From: Atriophallophorus winterbourni
Taxonomy: Eukaryota > Platyhelminthes > Trematoda > Plagiorchiida > Microphallidae
Length of the DNA stretch: 64,000 nucleotides
Direction of reading: 5' to 3'
Assembly (NCBI GenBank): GCA_013407085.1
Contig: JACCGJ010024126.1
Span: 1 to 64,000 of the forward strand
The notes under the pieces are model-generated. The model was not told where the DNA came from. It did not search any database and worked only from the letters and a program-made list of their open reading frames with translations. Position numbers and translations under genes: made by a program. How positions within the stretch are numbered: the stretch's first letter is position 1; each line of letters begins with the position of its first letter. Positions 45,551-57,490 of the stretch are shown in pieces.

Positions 45551-46479
45551 CACTAATCGGTGAGGAGATATATTAGTGCGTTCCAAAGAAGACATGAAGA
45601 TCATAGCAACTAATTACAACGAATCGAAGCGATTAAATCACTAGTATTGCCCGTTGTGATAAATAAGAGCCAACCGATAATACAATAATATGAACACTAG
45701 AAAAAATGTTGTTTGAGAGGCAAAACGTTTACGTGACAAGTTTAATATATGGAAATGAATAGAAAATGACCACAACACGGAAACAAAAATAAAATACAAA
45801 TTGTGCGCATTTAGTTCAGTTCAGTTCAAGTTTAAGTTGTACAGAGCTGAAGCTTTCTGAAAGCCAATCTTGACCCCAGATTCTCATTGACATTATGGGC
45901 TTGAGTACCCGGCACTTCGATATTAAGTATACATATCGTATGGTTCACACGCACTTGTTGCTCAACATCTGGAATGTAAAGTATGTGTTCTCTTCACCAG
46001 CAGCGTGAAAGGAAATCAATTTAAAGAACAATACAAATATTTTTAAACTGTTTAACAGACATTGTTTGGAAATGTGGTATTCCATTTAGCGTCTAATTCC
46101 CTCTAGAAGCTTAACACGTAAGAGAGTTTTACTATAATTTCTGGGAACTTATTAAATGGTTGAAAAAACAAGTTGCTGAGAAAGTGTGCACGTAACAGCA
46201 ACCTGAGAATAGTCTTGAGAGGTTTAATTGAGTTACCCATTGAGGCTGTTTTAGGCGCAAGCATAATTAATTCAGAGAAAATAGTGAAGAGCCAAGGCTT
46301 TTTATTTTTTCTTATATAGGTTATAATATGGACAAAAACAAAATACGTTCTGACAGTGGTAGTATTTCTCAGCTTTTCAAGGGAAAAATTATCGACGCTC
46401 TATTAACTCGTTAACCACTTAGTATCTTAACTATATTGAGCTATCTTCTGTGTGTACCTATAAAAATCTAAACATTCCT
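45551..46479. other. Intergenic sequence, probably LINE 3' part
   Basis: No clear frame. It lies between the LINE C-terminus at 46480 and the tail-like palindrome arm, so part may be LINE 3' UTR. Confidence 0.35.
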
Positions 46480-47030
46480 ATAAAGTAACCTCGCAACCGC
46501 CGTCTCATTAGTGAGAACAAATTAAGGTCATTGAGTCTTGCCTTACATGTTTTACTTGTCTGACCTTCAACCATCCTTGTCGCAAGTCACCGTGCTTTTA
46601 AGAGACATGCGATATTTTCTTTCTTATACGGTGCCCAGGGTTGAACACTGGACTCCAAGTGAGACCGAACGACTATCTTGTGTATGTGAATGAAAATAGA
46701 AGGTTTTTGGCATGACAACGATGAACGCAGTCTGAAAGTTTTCCTGTGAGCTCTTTTTTTACGCTTCGGTACACTGAGTAATCCACCTTAAAATCCTGTA
46801 ATAGTGATGCTGCGATAAGTCACTTTCTAAGTTGCAGCAATTCTGATGGCTCTTTCTCCAAACACAAGTTGTGTCGTTGATAAATCAGTCGTTAGAACGC
46901 AGCTCTTCCTCATGTTCAGTTTCAAGTCTCATGTCTTTGCCCATCCGATTACTTTTTTTCTATATCCCAGATAATCGTTTATATAATATCAGATCCTAGA
47001 ATCCTAATATCATCTGAGAACAAGATGCAA
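46480..47030 (-). pseudogene. CR1-like LINE fragment (RT end and C-terminus), minus
   Basis: Reading downward: a CILFSDDIRIL catalytic box near 47010, NLCLEKEPSELLQLRK near 46860, VRSHLESSVQPWAPYKKE-type near 46660, and RMVEGQTSKTCKARLNDLNLF then RRRLRGYFIG near 46500. Stops are frequent. Homology to the CR1-like C-terminus at 4.3-5.1 kb is evident in motif order. Confidence 0.7.
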
Positions 47031-47298
47031 CTTGCTTTTTGTAATTGTCTTATTGGAAATCTTCTTTTCACATATTTGCTGAACATTGTGTTTCAATTCA
47101 TTGTTTCTGCCATTGTCGATCATTGTTGTTTAATTTGGTTGCCATTTTGGGCACTTGGATTTTGACACGAGATTTTGGTGTCTAGTATTTGATAGACATT
47201 TTTGACGTCTATCTTGTCAGCATTGGCTGAATTTATTGTTGTCATTTGGAACATTTGAGCATTTTTGACTCACATCATTTGTACAATCCGGTACAGTT
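47031..47298. repeat. Direct repeat, LTR-like, left copy
   Basis: Matches 48755-49055 over its length, with blocks TTGCCATTTTGGGCACTTGG and TTTTGGTGTCTAGTATTTGA, except for about 30 extra bases in the right copy. Ends are not TG...CA. Confidence 0.7.
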
Positions 47299-48754
47299 TT
47301 TAATACTGTAGTAAATCCGAGTCGTTGTTTTGAATTGTCGAAATAAGAAACAGGGGTTTACGAGTTAACCAGCGACTTTAGTCGATACAGTACTCAACTC
47401 GGTTTGTTCCATTCGGAGAAACAGAACTTTGAATTGCTCCAATTTGGATCGCCTGCCTATTTGAACGAGGATCAACTTGGACCTTCGTCCCGCTGTTTTC
47501 CTCTGTTTTAATCTTGAGATTGTCCGGAGAAAATACTCTTTTTTGGTTTGCTGCAATCAAAGCAGTATTCAACTTGGTCGATTTACTGTCCATCTTCGTC
47601 CTCAGAATTGCGTCTCAGAGTGAATCTGTGCGGATTCAAACATTCCAGATTTTTGTTGAACAACTGGTAACGTTCATTTCATTTGTGTTTTAGATCTATG
47701 ATGCCTGAACCTTTAGCGAGGTTAGTATGTGGCGCGGTTCAGTCCCTAAAAGATTGTCACAATCGTTCTGACGATTTTGACTCTCCATCAGTTGGTAGAC
47801 ATGGACACGAATGTAACTGTGCACCTTCTAACGGGGAACTTGAACTGGAGAAAGATTTATCTATTGCTCATGCTACAATCTCTAAGTTAACTCATTACAC
47901 CAGTCATAGACGAACATTAGGCCTACCTTGTCAGTTTTAGATGAAATATTGGAAGAGGCCCGATGATTGATTGGCCAGTCAGAGGACTTCGCGATTCTCG
48001 CTTTTCAATGCACAAATGTCTCACTCTATTGGAGTGCCAAGCGGTTTTGAACGCAAGTGCCACTTTGGAGTATATTGTGAATATTTTACCGACTGCGTTC
48101 CATCTGAAGAACGCTATATCCTGCGAAGGATTGGACTTTACGATTCAGCAACTCACAAAATTTGTGTTACGTCGAGCGCGTCTTGATTGGACAAGATTTG
48201 GTCTGGTGTGCAAATGTTGTATAAATGTTTCCAGAGCGAGGTCTGTTAGCCTCGTCAACTTTCGAGAAATTGTTTCTATTGGTGTGTTGTCGGTTGTGTT
48301 CATGAAGCTGAGTTACCTGACACTAAATTAGCTTAGTCGGATTTTGTGACTGAATTTCCCGACACTAATTCGGATCAGATGGAGAGCAAGCCTGGATCAC
48401 CTGACACCAAATCTGCCGAAATGAATAGCAGGCCTGGTTCGCATGACACTAAATCAGCCGAAATGGCGGCGACAGGTGGTCAGCATGACAATTAATTTAA
48501 TTGGCGCAAGACGTTCGGTTGTGTACCCGATGAGACATTTGTGTTTCGAACCCCGGATACACTTATTTCATTTTGCAAATTAGAGTTGTTTAGATGGCGC
48601 AATATGGCGCCATTTGAGGATGAAATACACAAAATTCTTTATGCAGCTTTGAAATTCTGCTATATCCTTTCTACTTTCGACTAAAATACAATAATGATTT
48701 TTGCAACTTGAATTTGGTTTTGTTTATTATTTCTTTATAATAAGAATGCTAAAC
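47299..48754. mobile_element. Internal region between LTR-like repeats, no polymerase
   Basis: Open frames of 60-122 codons occur on both strands (for example 47378-47593 minus and 47683-47940 plus), but none matches a protein I recognise. On the plus strand a short repeat GACAC(C/T)AAATC(T/A)GCCGAAATG recurs around 48400-48465. No RT or integrase is present. It could be a decayed non-autonomous LTR element. Confidence 0.45.
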
Positions 48755-49055
48755 CTTGCTTTTTCTAATTGTCTTATTGGACATCTTCTTTTCACATATT
48801 TGCTGAACCTCGTGTTTTAATTCATTGTTTCTGCCTTTGTCAGTCATTGCTGTTGAATTTGGTTGCCATTTTGGGCACTTGGATTTTGACCCCAGATTTT
48901 GGTGTCTAGTATTTGATAGACATTTTTGACGGTAATTTTATCCGTTGGCATTCATAATTTAACAGTCAATCTTGTTAGCATTGGCTAAATTTATTGTTGT
49001 CATTTGAAACATTTGAGCATTTTGGCTCGCATCATTTGTACAACCCGGTACAGTT
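48755..49055. repeat. Direct repeat, LTR-like, right copy
   Basis: Partner of 47031-47298. Contains an additional segment near 48935-48975. Confidence 0.7.
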
Positions 49056-49493
49056 GAGGTTTTTCCATTGTTGTTGTCTCTGAGTCGAAGTCCTCTTTAA
49101 AATCAAGGTAGAAAAGTTTAACTGCTCAACCTTCATGAAGCTGCAAAATTTACCTTATTAATAAAACACAGAAGATATGTTAACCAGGACATTTCTCACC
49201 AGAAACCGTGATTGTGACAGTTTACAACTATATGTTCTTATAATACCGATATAAATTCGACTATATGATTCTGACAACATTCTTCGTATAACTTATAAAA
49301 TCTGGATAACATTGTGCAACTACCAAGCTTTTTCACAAAAATAAGAAGAAATATTTACATAATTAAATCTGCTAAATTCTGGAAACTTCTGTTGAAAAAC
49401 ATATAACACTGCGCAACTTGAAATTTTGAAACACAGATTGATTCATTCGTAACGGGTTGAACAATGGATCAACATACATATCGAGCCACAAAC
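49056..49493. other. Intergenic sequence, nothing recognised
   Basis: AT-rich, no identified feature. Confidence 0.45.
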
Positions 49494-50664
49494 ATATATA
49501 ATCATGGTAGTGCAAAATACTAATAGTAAAATTCGTTTGACAACTTTCAGATTGAACATTTACTGGGCCCCTTCGTATTTCCCTTCTAGATTACCTCGCA
49601 TACATCGATGTGAACAAAACGGGTCCATAGATCATACCACCATGCCGATCAGAATGTTCTACGAAAACCCACTGTAATTACGTCTTCCATTCAAAACAGA
49701 CTTATATTTCGAACAATCACAAAGGAAAATTTTGAAAACTCAGCCTTTTCGCGCTTTCCCATGTCTCCGATTATCACATCGGTCGAACTTCAATATTTTT
49801 TCGGGACATTTAATTTTCCTAATCCCATTTCCTTATTTCGTGCAATAACAGCTCACATATTGAATTTTGGTATAGATGATTAATTGCCGTTTACCTTCCT
49901 TATTTTAACGTTCGCAAAATTTCCCGTGCACATTTGTTCTTGAAGATTAAAAAAGATTGTACATATTTGACTTTGTTTATACAAACAATTTGTTAATTAT
50001 TTATCATGCTTAGCATGCCTTGAATATTCAAGAATAAACCATTTATTTATTCATTTATTTACTCATTTATTCAGCACAGGGCAATTTCGAAATATGTTCG
50101 TGATATTATACATTTCAATGCGTTGTTAATACTCGATCAGAAACCTGTTTCTTGTAATACCAGTTTTTACATTGAAGGTGTCTCATTAGTTCACCGGCAT
50201 TATTGACTACCATTTTAACCTCTCGATTATTAAAATCCACTTTCATACAATTTGGGTGTTGATTTCCGAAGGGTTATGACCTATGTTATCTCATTTTTGA
50301 ATGCTCTAACCACAAGACTCAAATTGTTACACTTTTTAAGATGCACATATTTAAATAGGAGTTTGAATAAGTGGACAAATGATCAATTGTTTAATGAATG
50401 TTTGCAAATTAAGAGAGTCCTATAAATTCTAAATAATATTTTCCAAGTTTGTTCTCTTGTTGCTATTTGCTTCCTTTTTGTTGCTTCCGATTTTGTACAT
50501 AAGCGCTTGGTCATGAATATTTAATCTTGTTTTGCATTCCTTGCTGCATTTAATTTAATGACTGCAAAGAGTTTTTGGCAATAAAATTTCGGAAATCTTA
50601 TTTTGCCACGAGCGCGAATTTAGCATGCGTTTTGCTGAGTGGGGATTCTGAATAATAGATGATC
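49494..50664 (+). repeat. Left arm of a 1.17-kb inverted repeat
   Basis: Reverse complement of 53016-54192 over nearly its whole length. Examples are ATGTACAATC/GATTGTACAT, and GCCACGAGCGCGAATTT against AAGTTTCGCGCTTGTGGC. It contains the first of three tandem-like units (49755-50060) with a CATGCTTAGCATG hairpin and an (ATTT)n tail. Confidence 0.85.
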
Positions 50665-51320
50665 AAACATTTCTTCGATCATCACATCCGTCGAACTTCA
50701 ATATTATTGGAACTCATTTTTTCTCAACTCAATATTTATTCCGTAAAATAACAGCTCACGTATTGAATTTATGTATTAATGATTGATTGCCGTTTAGCTT
50801 CATCGTTTTAGCCAACGTAAAAATTCCCCAGCACAATTGAGCTTGACAATTTATTAACGATTTAATATATCTGGCTCTGTTTATACAAACGATTCGTTAA
50901 TTATTGTTCATGCTTTGCTCCCCTATGATTTTCAAAAAGGAATCATTTAATTATTTATTTATTTATTTTTATATTTACTTATTTAGCAATTTTTAAGCCT
51001 AATCTTGGAACTTATTTTCCCTCAACCCATTTTTTATTTCGTACAGAAATGGCTCACGTATTTCAATTAATTATAAGTGATTTATTGCATTTCCTTCATC
51101 GTTTTAACGAACGTTAAAATTCCCGAGCCCAATTGACCTTGAGAATTAATGAACGATTTTACATATTTGGCTTTGTTTATACAAAAAAATTGTTAATTAT
51201 TTTTCACGGATTCCATTGCTTAGATATCCAAAAATTAATCATTCGTCTATTTATTTATTTATTTATTTACATATTTACTGATTAACTGATTTATTTATTT
51301 ATTTATATAGCAATTTTTAA
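49755..51320 (+). repeat. Three direct copies of a 300-bp unit with hairpin and (ATTT)n tail
   Basis: Copies at about 49755-50060, 50670-50990 and 51000-51320 share CGTCGAACTTCAATATT (first two), ATTTCGTRCA, GCTCACRTATT, TTTGTTTATACAAA and a run of ATTT. The tails sit at 50036-50075, 50944-50975 and 51249-51306. The layout resembles LINE 3' ends with microsatellite tails. Confidence 0.65.
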
Positions 51321-51651
51321 AACCTATTGATCGATAGATTATACATTAATGGCAGGAAGAGTGAAGAGAAGAATAATTAAAATTTGGGCGACAAACATCT
51401 TAACAATATTTTCTATTCTGAACAACAAACATTTAGGAACATTGTATACTCTTAATTCCAGTGTGGTATTCGGAATAAAAATTTGAGCGTAATATTTTTC
51501 GTAAATTTGGGAAAATTTCAAAAAATGCGTCAAAAACAACTTATGCCATTAAATACCATTTTATTGAGTTAACGAGAGCATTCGACTGCGGTATCACAAT
51601 TTAAAATGCTTTATCTTACATGTCATCGACCTTGAAGGCCTTCACTTAGAC

Positions 51652-52471
51652 CAGTGGTTCTTAACCTTTTTGGTGGTACCGAACCCTACAAGTTCCATAA
51701 ATGCATTCATTGAACCCTTCGTAGTTGGAACAATTAAATTTGTTTTTCGACCCAATTCATAACATATGTATATATTCTGATTGACCCGAGCTGCCTGCAG
51801 CAGTCATCACAGATATCAAGGCTAAGCGATCTGGCGTGATCAGCTGCAACCTATAACAGTCAAGCAGAGCGTGACGTCACGTCGGCGTAAATATCACAGA
51901 TTGCTCATGCGCGCAAACTTTTTAAGATCGTTAACTGTTCTACGGTTTTGCTTTCATTGCAAAGATCGCGTTGAGCTACGCATTTTGATAACTGTTTCTG
52001 TATTCTACCTTGTGTGATTAACGAGCTATAGTAGATTATTTGCAAAATGACGAAATCACGAGTTCCGAAGCAACTACATCGACCTGCCGACTAAACGCCC
52101 ACCACTCAGTCGAATAACCCACTTTAGGCTACTAACACGCTTGACCGCATCACGAGATCCAACATACAGACAATAAAATCGATCGATCAATCTGTGATAG
52201 CGACTTGGGCCCTAACTTGACCTCATTGCCAAGTGCCTAGACCCGGCGAACGCAACAATGGTCACGCCGGCCCAGCTGATAGGACGAATCTCGACACGTA
52301 GAATTGTCCCGAAGTCACGTGCAAATCATGTGAAAAACCAGTAAGTCCCATGGCGCGTAAAGCAATAACGTGTTTGCTGTGTATGTGTAAAATCCATGGT
52401 AAACCGTCGAACCACAGAATAGGACTCAACGAACCCCTAGGTTTCGATCGAACCCAGGTTAAGAACCACTG
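51652..52471. mobile_element. Non-autonomous hAT element, 820 bp
   Basis: Begins CAGTGGTTCTTAACCT and ends AGGTTAAGAACCACTG, perfect 16-bp terminal inverted repeats of the hAT type. It is flanked by the perfect 8-bp duplication ACTTAGAC (51644-51651 and 52472-52479), the length made by hAT transposases. No transposase frame is present. G+C is higher than around it. Confidence 0.93.
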
Positions 52472-52479
52472 ACTTAGAC

Positions 52480-53015
52480 GTAAAGGAAACAGTTAATTTA
52501 AAATGTTGAAATTTAAAAACATTTTGAATTCGTCGAAGAATTCACTCCTCTGCTTTTGCTATGCTGCTAGAACATTCTTTTCGGACGAATGAAGGAGGAC
52601 ATTACTTATGCTTGTGATGTGATGGCAAGTAATTGAACTTAAACAGTTCGAGAGCACGAAACAAGCTATTCGTTTTACTGACGTTCTGATTCGATACACA
52701 CATACGTATGTTACATTCTGTTGCCGCGTTTTTTTGACTTCTTCCATGGATCATTCATCTGCTCAGCACAAATGAGATTGTAGCAGAAATTGTGTAAAAA
52801 ATGATTGACTAGGTAAATTGTATAAAAATATAATATAACACATCACTATAATAGTCTATATTGCACAAAATAATACAAAAATGAAACGAACAGACGTATA
52901 GAACTAATGAGTCAAAGTCCAACGATACATACGAGGATGACAAACGGTAGCACGATAAATTCACAAAACAAAATATAATAGAAAAAATCACATTGCAGAA
53001 AGCACAGAAATGGTG
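52480..53015. other. Intergenic sequence inside the inverted-repeat loop
   Basis: AT-rich, nothing recognised. Confidence 0.45.
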
Positions 53016-54192
53016 GATCATTCATTAATCGGAATCCCCGCTCAGCAAAACGCACGCAAGTTTCGCGCTTGTGGCAAAATGAGATTTCCGAAATTTTATT
53101 GACAAAAAATCTTTGCAGTCAATAAATTGAATGCAGCAAGGAATGCTTAACAAGATTAAATATTTATGGCCAAGCGCTTATGTACAAAATCGGAAGCAAC
53201 ATAAAGGAAGCAAATAGCAACAAGAGAACAAACTTGGAAAATATAATTTAGAATTTATAGGACTCTCTTAATTTGCAAACATTCATTAAACAATTGATCA
53301 TTTGTCCACTTATTTAAACTCCTATTAAAATATGTGCATCTTAAAAAGTTAGCCTGTGTAACAATTTGAGTCTTGTGGTTAGAGCTTTCAAAAATAAGAT
53401 AACATGGGTCAAAACCCTTCGGAAATCAACGCCCAAATTGTGTGAAAGTGGATTTTAATAATCGAAAGGTTAAAATGGTAGTCAATAATGCCGGTGAACT
53501 AATGAGGCACCTTCAATATAAAAACTGGTATTACAAAAAACAGGTTTCTGATCGAGTATTAACAACGCATTGAAATGTATAATATCACGAACATATTTCG
53601 AAATTGCCCTGTGTTAAATAAATAAGTAAATAAATAAATAAATAAATGGTTTATTCTCGAATATCCAAGGCATGCTAAGCATGATCAATAATTAACAAAT
53701 TGTTTGTATAAACAAAGTCAAATATGTACAATCTTTTTTAATCTTCAAGATCAAATGCGCACGGGAAATTTTGCGAACGTTAAAATAAGGAAGGTAAACG
53801 GCAATTAATCATCTATACAAAAATTCAATTTGTGAGCTGTTATTGCACGAAATAAGGAAATGGGATTAGGAAAATTAAATGTCCCGAAAAATATTGAAGT
53901 TCGACCGATGTGATCATCGAAGACATGAGAAAGCGCGAAAAGGCTGAGTTGTCAAAATTTTCCTCTGTGATTGTTCGAAATATAAGTCTGTTTTGAATGG
54001 AAGGCGTAATTACAGTGGTTTTCTTAAAACATTCTGATCGGCAGGGTGGTATGATCTATGGACCCGTTTTGTTCACATCGATGTGTGCGAGGTAATCTAG
54101 AATTGAAATACGAATGGGCCCAGTAAATGTTCAATCTGAAAGTTGTCAAACTAATTTTACTATTAGTATCCAGGTCTACCATGATTATATAT
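53016..54192 (-). repeat. Right arm of the 1.17-kb inverted repeat
   Basis: Mirror of 49494-50664, with an (AAAT)n run at about 53616-53646 and AAGGCATGCTAAGCATGATC at 53666. Differences are scattered point changes, so the arms are similar but not freshly duplicated. Confidence 0.85.
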
Positions 54193-56299
54193 TATTGTAT
54201 CTCTATATTTAGGTTGAAAACTGTTAATTTAATGCCGTTATGAATGAATCAAGATGCGTTTTGGTTGAAAGATCCTTTTCTAATATGAGCATTATCGGGT
54301 GCGAAATTCGGCATTCGTCATTGATGAGCTTAGCTACGTATATGATATATTTAATATGTGGAAATGACAAGCAGCTTCCCGCAAAAGTTGTTAGCATATT
54401 TGCTGAGTAGATCCTGCGCGTTCGTATGGAGACAGTTCAATCCATCACTTTAAACTCCCTTTGGTAGGCTACTGTTAGATGTTTGGTTAATCTTGTCCAT
54501 CTGTACCATATTTGTTCCGGATAATGGAGGCTATGTCGTTAATCGCAGTTTTCTGTTTGTCCGCTTTTAACGGGATGAGCGAATACGAAACGCTGGTGAC
54601 CCACAATGACTGTGTCGATACCATTGCTGCAAAGCGTTGCTCACTATAGATATCAATTAATTGGTGACTCTGAGTATGATTGGACCCGATCATTTGTTAC
54701 TAGGAGAGATTGGTACACGCATCAATGAATTAGTCAGGGTATCAATGATTTTACTTAGTTGCTGTAAGAAGCGCAACCCTTTAAAACCATGAGTGATGTT
54801 TCCGTAAACATCGTTCTCATTCAATTACGCAACGCCATAAACAAAGATGTTTTTGTCGCTTTCGAGTTTACAATCATAATTAACTTGCTTCTTGTTTGCT
54901 TATGGACACGATACATCATGGAAATAAAATGATAGGAGGCGAGATGTTTCGAAGAATATAAGCGGACATTTTTATTTTTACCGTCTCATGGTTATTGTTA
55001 AGCTTGTTGATATCTAGACCATTAAAATCCTTGAATAATCATGAATTACCAAAGCGGTGAGACGTTCGGTGTGGTTCAAGTTTAGCGTAGATTTGAAACA
55101 TGTCATTTAGAACGAGGCAATATATAATAGGATTTTCGCGGAGTTTTGTTGTTGTTTTAAATCGTGATAAAATCCGTTTAAATTTAAAATGAAAACATTT
55201 TCATGCAAATTCTATCGACAGGCGACCTGCATATTCTTGGATTAGGTCTAGGAAATGCTCATGCCACGAGGCTTTCAAGCCCCATTTGAACACACCAACC
55301 GATATAATAATAATAATAATAATACTATATTCTTTGTAAACCAATGCATGCAAAGCATGATCAGGTTATCAATGTGTACGAAATAAATGAATTGTAAAAA
55401 TGACCTTATCGAGCGGAATTTTTTAACCTTTTCCATTTAATAAATGATGGTAAATTTACAAAGGTGAGAAAGTTATTTTTTCGCGCAATGACACACGGTA
55501 AAAAAGTTTTATCTAGATTGCATCAAAAATGCAAATGAAGGGGATGAGATTGATTCTGGAGCAGAGATTGAAAAAAAAGAAAAGCAAAAAATATGAAATA
55601 AATGGTGCGCATGAAGATTTAATTGTACAGTAAAAATAAATTCACGAAATAAAGAAAGTTCTTTTATAAATATATAAATTGACTTCTTCGGAATGTTGGT
55701 GGATGTGATTGAAGAAATTACATAAAAAAATCCGAAGTTAAATTGAAATAATTAGAAAATGAAGGGGATGAGATATTGTGGTTCAAATTGCATAAGGTTT
55801 GGGCCGGTTGTACGATCCAGGAAAGTCGAAGAATTTTCGAATAATGGAAACTAAAACTGTTCACCAGTAGGGCTTGTGGTGCATATAGAAGAATCAGCCT
55901 TATGCGGAAGAAGCAAGGGCCAGTATCGGAGTTGGTTTGAGAGTCGGAGACACTGGAACACAATTAAGCATATTCTCTTCACCGTCATGGGGAGAGGTTA
56001 TCACAGTAAAATAGCAAATCGATTATGAACGATAAAAAAGATCAAAAAACAATATTTTTGGCGTTTTTGGCGTTTTTTTTGTTTTTTTTAATAAATACGT
56101 TATGGTAAACCATGCTCTCATATATAAATGGGTTTAATATGAGCAGTTAACGGTTCAGGATATGGTCATATGGTAAAAATGATTATAAAACGCTGTGTAG
56201 CAACGTGACGAGACATGTCTAGACCCTAGGTAACGTGACACTACAGCAGCGTTATAAATAGATATTCACGAAAATTATTTTTTTAGATATTTCGAATTT
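54193..56299. other. Intergenic AT-rich sequence
   Basis: Contains an ATA/AAT microsatellite (55302-55324), a tail-like segment near 55317-55440 resembling the (ATTT)n unit, and a T-rich run near 56065-56090. An open frame at 54487-54693 on the minus strand is unrecognised. Confidence 0.45.
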
Positions 56300-56439
56300 G
56301 TTTATTTAGAGAAATTTGTTCAAGATAGAAACCTGAATTCAAACAATAAGGATAACTATGTTTAAACCAAAAGGTGGGTAAAATAAGCCTAAAGAGATAC
56401 AATAAGTATAGATAAATATACTAAGAGTCCCAGGTTTTG

Positions 56440-57240
56440 ATGCAACATACTTAGACCCTAGACATAATTTCAACTATTTTGATAGCGAGACGTTGGACAT
56501 CCTCTGGTTGCTACAAGCCTTTATGAGAAAAGGGCTCCAGGCTTGAACGCATTATTGTAAATACTGCCTGAAAATTGTCGTATATAAGGATATAAACGCT
56601 TTCCGCGTTCTACCTCTGAATAGATTTAAAGTTGAATACACCGTTACTTCCAGAAACTGTAATTTTGTTGACTGCTGCAGACAAAAGATAACATTTACTA
56701 TAATTCAGAGAAAGATCCCAATCCGGTGACAATTCAATAAACTGTGCTATATCTCTCAACAGATCACCGTGATCACTTGATATGGTGAATTTAACATCGT
56801 CAGCAAATATGTATCAGGGACTGAGATGCCAAATCACCGAAGAAGATCAGGAAGAGTATTGAGCCGAGTACTAAACCCCTTGGTTCCTAACTGGTAGCTG
56901 TTTTGAATTCTGATGTAGTGTCGCCTGGAAGGATCTATCACGAAGAAAACTGGTTATTCAATCGAGAATCTTACCAGCTACTCCAGCCGCGAGCTTCCTC
57001 CCAAATGAGTTGTGACTCAACTAGGCGAAGGACATACTGAAGTCTGACTAAAAGAACTCAACCCATCCGCCTTCATCCACTGTTAGAAAGCTAGATATAA
57101 AAGCATAGACGTTTCATGAGAGCCATCTTGAAACGTGATTCAAGCATCAACTAAAAAGAATCAAGATTTTATGGTGAACAAAAACCAATCTCTTTATACG
57201 TACCATTTGATGACTGCTATAAGAAATACAGAGGATTTAA
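56440..57240 (-). pseudogene. Decayed LINE reverse transcriptase fragment, minus
   Basis: Reading downward: SVFLIAVIKWY-like entry motif near 57220, then FQDGSHETSML, KILDxITSFLRDRSFQ near 56960, LGSILFLIF near 56850 and QAWSPFLIKACSNQ-like near 56530. Multiple stops and frame changes. Confidence 0.55.
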
Positions 57241-57490
57241 TCAAAATTCTAATTAGGTGCTTGGTTTGTGTAGGTTCATATAGGGTCAATATACAGGGCC
57301 GATAGTGAAGTTATCTTTGAAATAAGCATACAGTTTTGATTTAAATTCAAGGATCGTAAGAGCGTTCACAATATCTTGTGATAGTGGATTCCACAAAAAG
57401 CAAATACGCACCAAAAGAAATGACGTCTACAATGGAGACTTGATTAAGGTGTATCGAGACAACTTTAATGAAGCCGTGTATTTTTAGGCG
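57241..57490 (-). pseudogene. LINE C-terminal end, minus
   Basis: In shifting frames, minus strand reads R(H)FFWCVFAFCGIHYH and LNLNQNCMLISK, resembling the FFLVRxxxLWNxLP...FKxxL end of CR1-like ORF2 proteins. Confidence 0.5.

Noticed and set aside
54487..54693. Minus-strand frame MIGSNHTQSHQLIDIYSEQ
   Set aside because: The sequence looks protein-like but no family is recognised, and it is short and isolated, so it was not called as a gene.
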